From: Cunninghamella blakesleeana
Taxonomy: Eukaryota; Mucoromycota; Mucoromycetes; Mucorales; Cunninghamellaceae
Direction: 5' to 3'
DNA length: 64,000 nucleotides
Assembly (NCBI GenBank): GCA_017871115.1
Contig: JAFCIZ010000001.1
Coordinates: 1,655,501 to 1,719,500 of the forward strand
The notes under the pieces were generated by a model. It was not told the origin of the DNA, did not search any database, and saw only the letters and a list, made by a program, of their open reading frames with translations. Positions 61,303 to 64,000 of the stretch are shown here, one piece after another (position 1 is the stretch's first letter; the number at the start of each line of letters is the position of its first letter). Position numbers and translations under genes: made by a program.

Positions 61303-62005
61303 ATGGCCAAAGATAAAAAAGAAAAGAAAGAAAAGAAGGTGAAGATGGATGTTGATACTGAAATTGTTCGTTACGTCTCACCTATTGCTCATCCTATGGC
61401 TGAAGATAAACTTAGTAAAAAAATATTTAAAACCATCAAGAAAGGTAAGAATAATAATTAATAAAAACATTAAAAATAATCTCTATATATAAAGGCATAT
61501 TTATAAAGTAACTTGTTTTAAAAAAAATATCTTTATATTACTATTAAAATTTATATAAATAGCTAGCAAAGCTAAACATGTCCACAGAGGTGTTAAAGAA
61601 GTAGGAAAAGCTCTTCGTAAAGGTGAAAAGGGATTGGTTATTATTGCTGGTGATATCTCTCCTATTGATGTCATTGCTCACGTCCCAGTTTTATGTGAAG
61701 ATCATAGCGTCCCATACGTATTTGTACCTTCTAAAGAGCAATTAGGTGAAGCTAGTTCAACAAAGCGACCCACTTCTGTTACTATGGTTGTTTTAGGTGG
61801 TAAAAAGAAAGACCTTTCCGCTGCTGAAGACTATAAAGAACTTTATGAAGAATGCTTTTCTCAAGCAAAACAATTGGTAAGTGAAGGCTAATTATATATG
61901 TATATGCGTGTGTATATTTAATATTGATTTTAAAATGATCCCTTTTGATTAATTCTTTTAATATATAATGTATTACTATTGTAGGATGAAGCTTTAGTTT
62001 TTTAA
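61303..62005 (+). CDS. NHP2: H/ACA snoRNP protein Nhp2
   Basis: Three exons: 61303-61444, 61563-61876 and 61985-62005 (21 nt), giving 158 residues, the usual length. The N-terminus is Lys-rich (KDKKEKKEKKVK), then the L7Ae fold: KKIFKTIKKASKAKHVHRGVKEVGKALRKGEKGLVIIAGDISPIDVIAHVPVLCED, broken here only for description, with the RNA-binding RGVKEV/KALRKGEKG loop and the C-terminal PTSVTMV and YKELYEEC helices. Nhp2 is a core part of box H/ACA particles that guide pseudouridylation of rRNA and snRNA. The last exon adds only DEALVF and the stop. Identification is secure. Confidence 0.95.
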
Positions 62006-63507
62006 ATTAACAATAACAACAAAGGTTTTTTCCCAGCTATCCAAATTTTATATTTTCATGCATCATGAATATTTTTTTACAATCATCATAAACCATCGTA
62101 TATCATTTTTCAGTCTGTATTTCTTTGAACATAATTTAATATTTTATTATATATTTATAAATATTTTCTCTACTTTTTTTTTTGGCATCCGTAACATCCT
62201 TTTTCGATATCAAATAAATTCAATCATAAACTAAAAGAAAAAAAATAATCAATTAAACACAGTATAAAAACTATACTTTTATTTTTATTTTTTATAAATA
62301 TATATAATTAAAGAACTTAATATTCTTTCTTTGACTTAATGATCGTTTTTAAAATATAAGATTCTATAAGAATAAACGGTATCAATGTACAGAAATGGTT
62401 TTTTATTGGTTTAATCAAATATATATATAATTTGTATGTTATTTTTAAATGAATCAGTAAATATTAATGGTCACCATATGACAATCGATTCGCATATAAA
62501 GAATAATTACGTTACTAAATTATTAAAATTTCGCATTAATTTATTTAAAACATTTTAAGATAAAGCAGTATTTAACTTAAATATGAATCCTTAAATAAAT
62601 TAGGTAATATTTGAGAATATCGTATGGAAATTGGTGAGGGTTTAGAGAATAACGCTGCCAGCGATCTATTAAAATTTCTAATCAATTGGATAGTTAACCA
62701 TGGAGATAGGTGAAGCATGGATGTTTAATAAAGAACCTTACTACTCGCACATTATAGGATATATTGGAGTCTTAAATAGGGCTCATGCATTGTAATTTTC
62801 TTTATAAGCTTTCTGTTGCCAAACTAGAAGTACCATAAGTAAAGTGATAGAATTATTATAAAGTAGAAAATAAAGTAAATATATGAAAAAATAATATATA
62901 TATGGACATTCTTAGTTTTTTATTTTTGAATTTTTTTTTTCTACTCTTTCTTTATTTTTTTTATAATCCAAGATATTGGCCATTTTTACTCATAAAAGAG
63001 GTCTTATTATTATTCAAATACTGAAGTTTTTTATTCAAGAAGTTGAAAAGGGCATTTTTTTTTAATATAAATGTTATTTTTTTTTCACACTTTATGTATA
63101 AATAACCATTATTACTATGAAAATTAATTTGCATATAAAAAATTAAATATATTACTGAACTGTTAAATTTTTAAGTCAATTGGTTTAAAAGCCTTGGAAA
63201 CTAATCAATATGTATTTGGGTACTATTTTGTATATTATTTTAAACCTTTTTATAAAATAAAGAAATAAAAAACTTCTTATTAAATACCTCCATAACCGTT
63301 TACAATTTTTTTTTAATAAAAAAATTGATAAATGTATATGTAGATTATTATTCTCTAGGTGGTTTTTACCTTAAAAAAGATCCACAATGATGCACTAAAA
63401 ATCACAAGTGCTTTTAGTATTTTTCTTCGAAATTAGTCTGAATTTAAAATTCTACTTTTTTACAAACTTGATTTGTTTTTTAAATTTTTTGTTTCTTTCT
63501 ACATATT

Positions 63508-63556
<49 letters not shown>

Positions 63557-63592
63557 AATTAATTGTTGTAATTATTTTTATTTCTCTTATCG
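62006..63592. other. Intergenic with one higher-GC island
   Basis: Mostly A/T sequence. At about 62620-62795 the base composition becomes more balanced and two overlapping short frames appear, both beginning MEIGE. This could be a decayed gene fragment or a non-coding RNA. A TA microsatellite lies at 63514-63555 just before the next gene. Confidence 0.5.
62620..62795 (+). pseudogene. Possible decayed coding fragment
   Basis: One frame reads MEIGEGLENNAASDLLKF... then LINWIVNHGDR and a stop; another reads MEIGEAWMFNKEPYYSHIIG and so on. The LLKFLINWIVNH segment recalls the C-terminal helix of hemerythrin domains, but the rest of that domain is not seen. It has no splice sites and no complete frame. 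A chance open stretch or a structured RNA are equally possible. Confidence 0.2.
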
Positions 63593-63932
63593 ATGTCTTC
63601 TATTGATAAAAGATATTCATCACGCGATCGCGTTATATCTAGCGGTGATGATGATAATGATAGCGATACTAATATGACTGAGCGTTCACGACATGACAGA
63701 CATTATAAACGCTCACATAGACCTTCCTCTTCACCGTCTGATGGTAAATAGCCTATAACTCTTTTTTATTATATAGCTATATTTCTTTTTGAATTTTTCT
63801 TTAATAATGATTCACTAACTAAGTGAAATATATATATTTATAATTTGGTACAAGTAGATAGAAAGCGTCAACGATATTCCAAGCAACAGCGTCAAGAAGA
63901 TGATGAACGTTCTAAATCTAATTACCGTACCG
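63593..63932 (+). CDS. Arg/Ser-rich protein, 5' part only
   Basis: Two exons are visible, 63593-63743 and 63858-63932, and a GT donor follows at 63933, so the gene runs past the right edge. The first 75 residues are rich in Arg, Ser, Asp and Lys (RYSSRDRV, RSRHDRHYKRSHRPSSSPSD, KRQRYSKQQRQEDDE), as in the N-termini of many splicing factors and RNA helicases. No domain has been reached, so the family is open. The start is the first ATG after the TA array and is followed by a consistent frame across the intron. Confidence 0.65.
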
Positions 63933-64000
63933 GTAAAATAAAAATTATATATAATGCATATACAGATTATTATTAAGCAATGTGGTCATAAAATAACATT

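Overview
The window is very AT-rich nuclear DNA (roughly a quarter G+C by eye) from a fungus. Evidence for a fungus: a small secreted Kre9/Knh1-type cell-wall domain protein, a fungal-type paxillin-like LIM protein, calcineurin A, Srb10/CDK8, a Bem46-type hydrolase, indoleamine dioxygenase, and short GT..AG introns (mostly 50-200 nt) ending in TAG. Genes with mitochondrial products (uL2m, ClpX) argue against anaerobic gut fungi. The style (poly-Asn tracts, AAT/ATT microsatellites, many introns) suggests an AT-rich early-diverging lineage such as Mucoromycota or a relative, but the sequence does not fix the taxon.

Layout. 0-3.3 kb: the end of a coiled-coil protein, a single-pass membrane protein, and the tRNA adenosine deaminase subunit TAD2. 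4.1-13.3 kb (minus strand): a PP2C phosphatase and a 1720-residue kinesin-3 (motor, FHA, PH). 15-17.8 kb (plus): calcineurin A. 19.6-28.6 kb (minus): a Kre9-like secreted protein, an ER disulfide isomerase ending HDEL, a four-LIM protein, and nucleoporin Nup85. 28.9-30.1 kb: mitochondrial ribosomal protein uL2m. 31-35.4 kb: the most unusual segment, a nine-exon gene joining a two-motif LAGLIDADG homing-endonuclease domain to five C2H2 zinc fingers, lying between inverted repeats that are themselves bounded by ATT microsatellites. 35.9-38.5 kb: convergent, intronless GT31 and GT32 glycosyltransferases. 41-45.5 kb: two disordered proteins of unknown function. 45.9-53.3 kb: a Bem46-like hydrolase, Mediator kinase CDK8, and PIG-S of GPI transamidase. 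54.4-62 kb: indoleamine 2,3-dioxygenase, mitochondrial ClpX, and Nhp2. The right edge holds the start of an Arg/Ser-rich protein.

Gene models were built by hand. I placed splice sites by GT/AG, reading phase and conserved motifs. Every complete model sums to a whole number of codons with a single stop. Most genes are unrelated housekeeping loci rather than an operon-like system. The best candidate for something new is the zinc-finger homing-endonuclease locus and its inverted-repeat frame. Secondary points are microexons of 7, 8, 18 and 20 nt, an exact 11-bp motif (CGGGGTTTAAA) shared by two promoter regions, and recurrent oligo-T/oligo-A palindromes.
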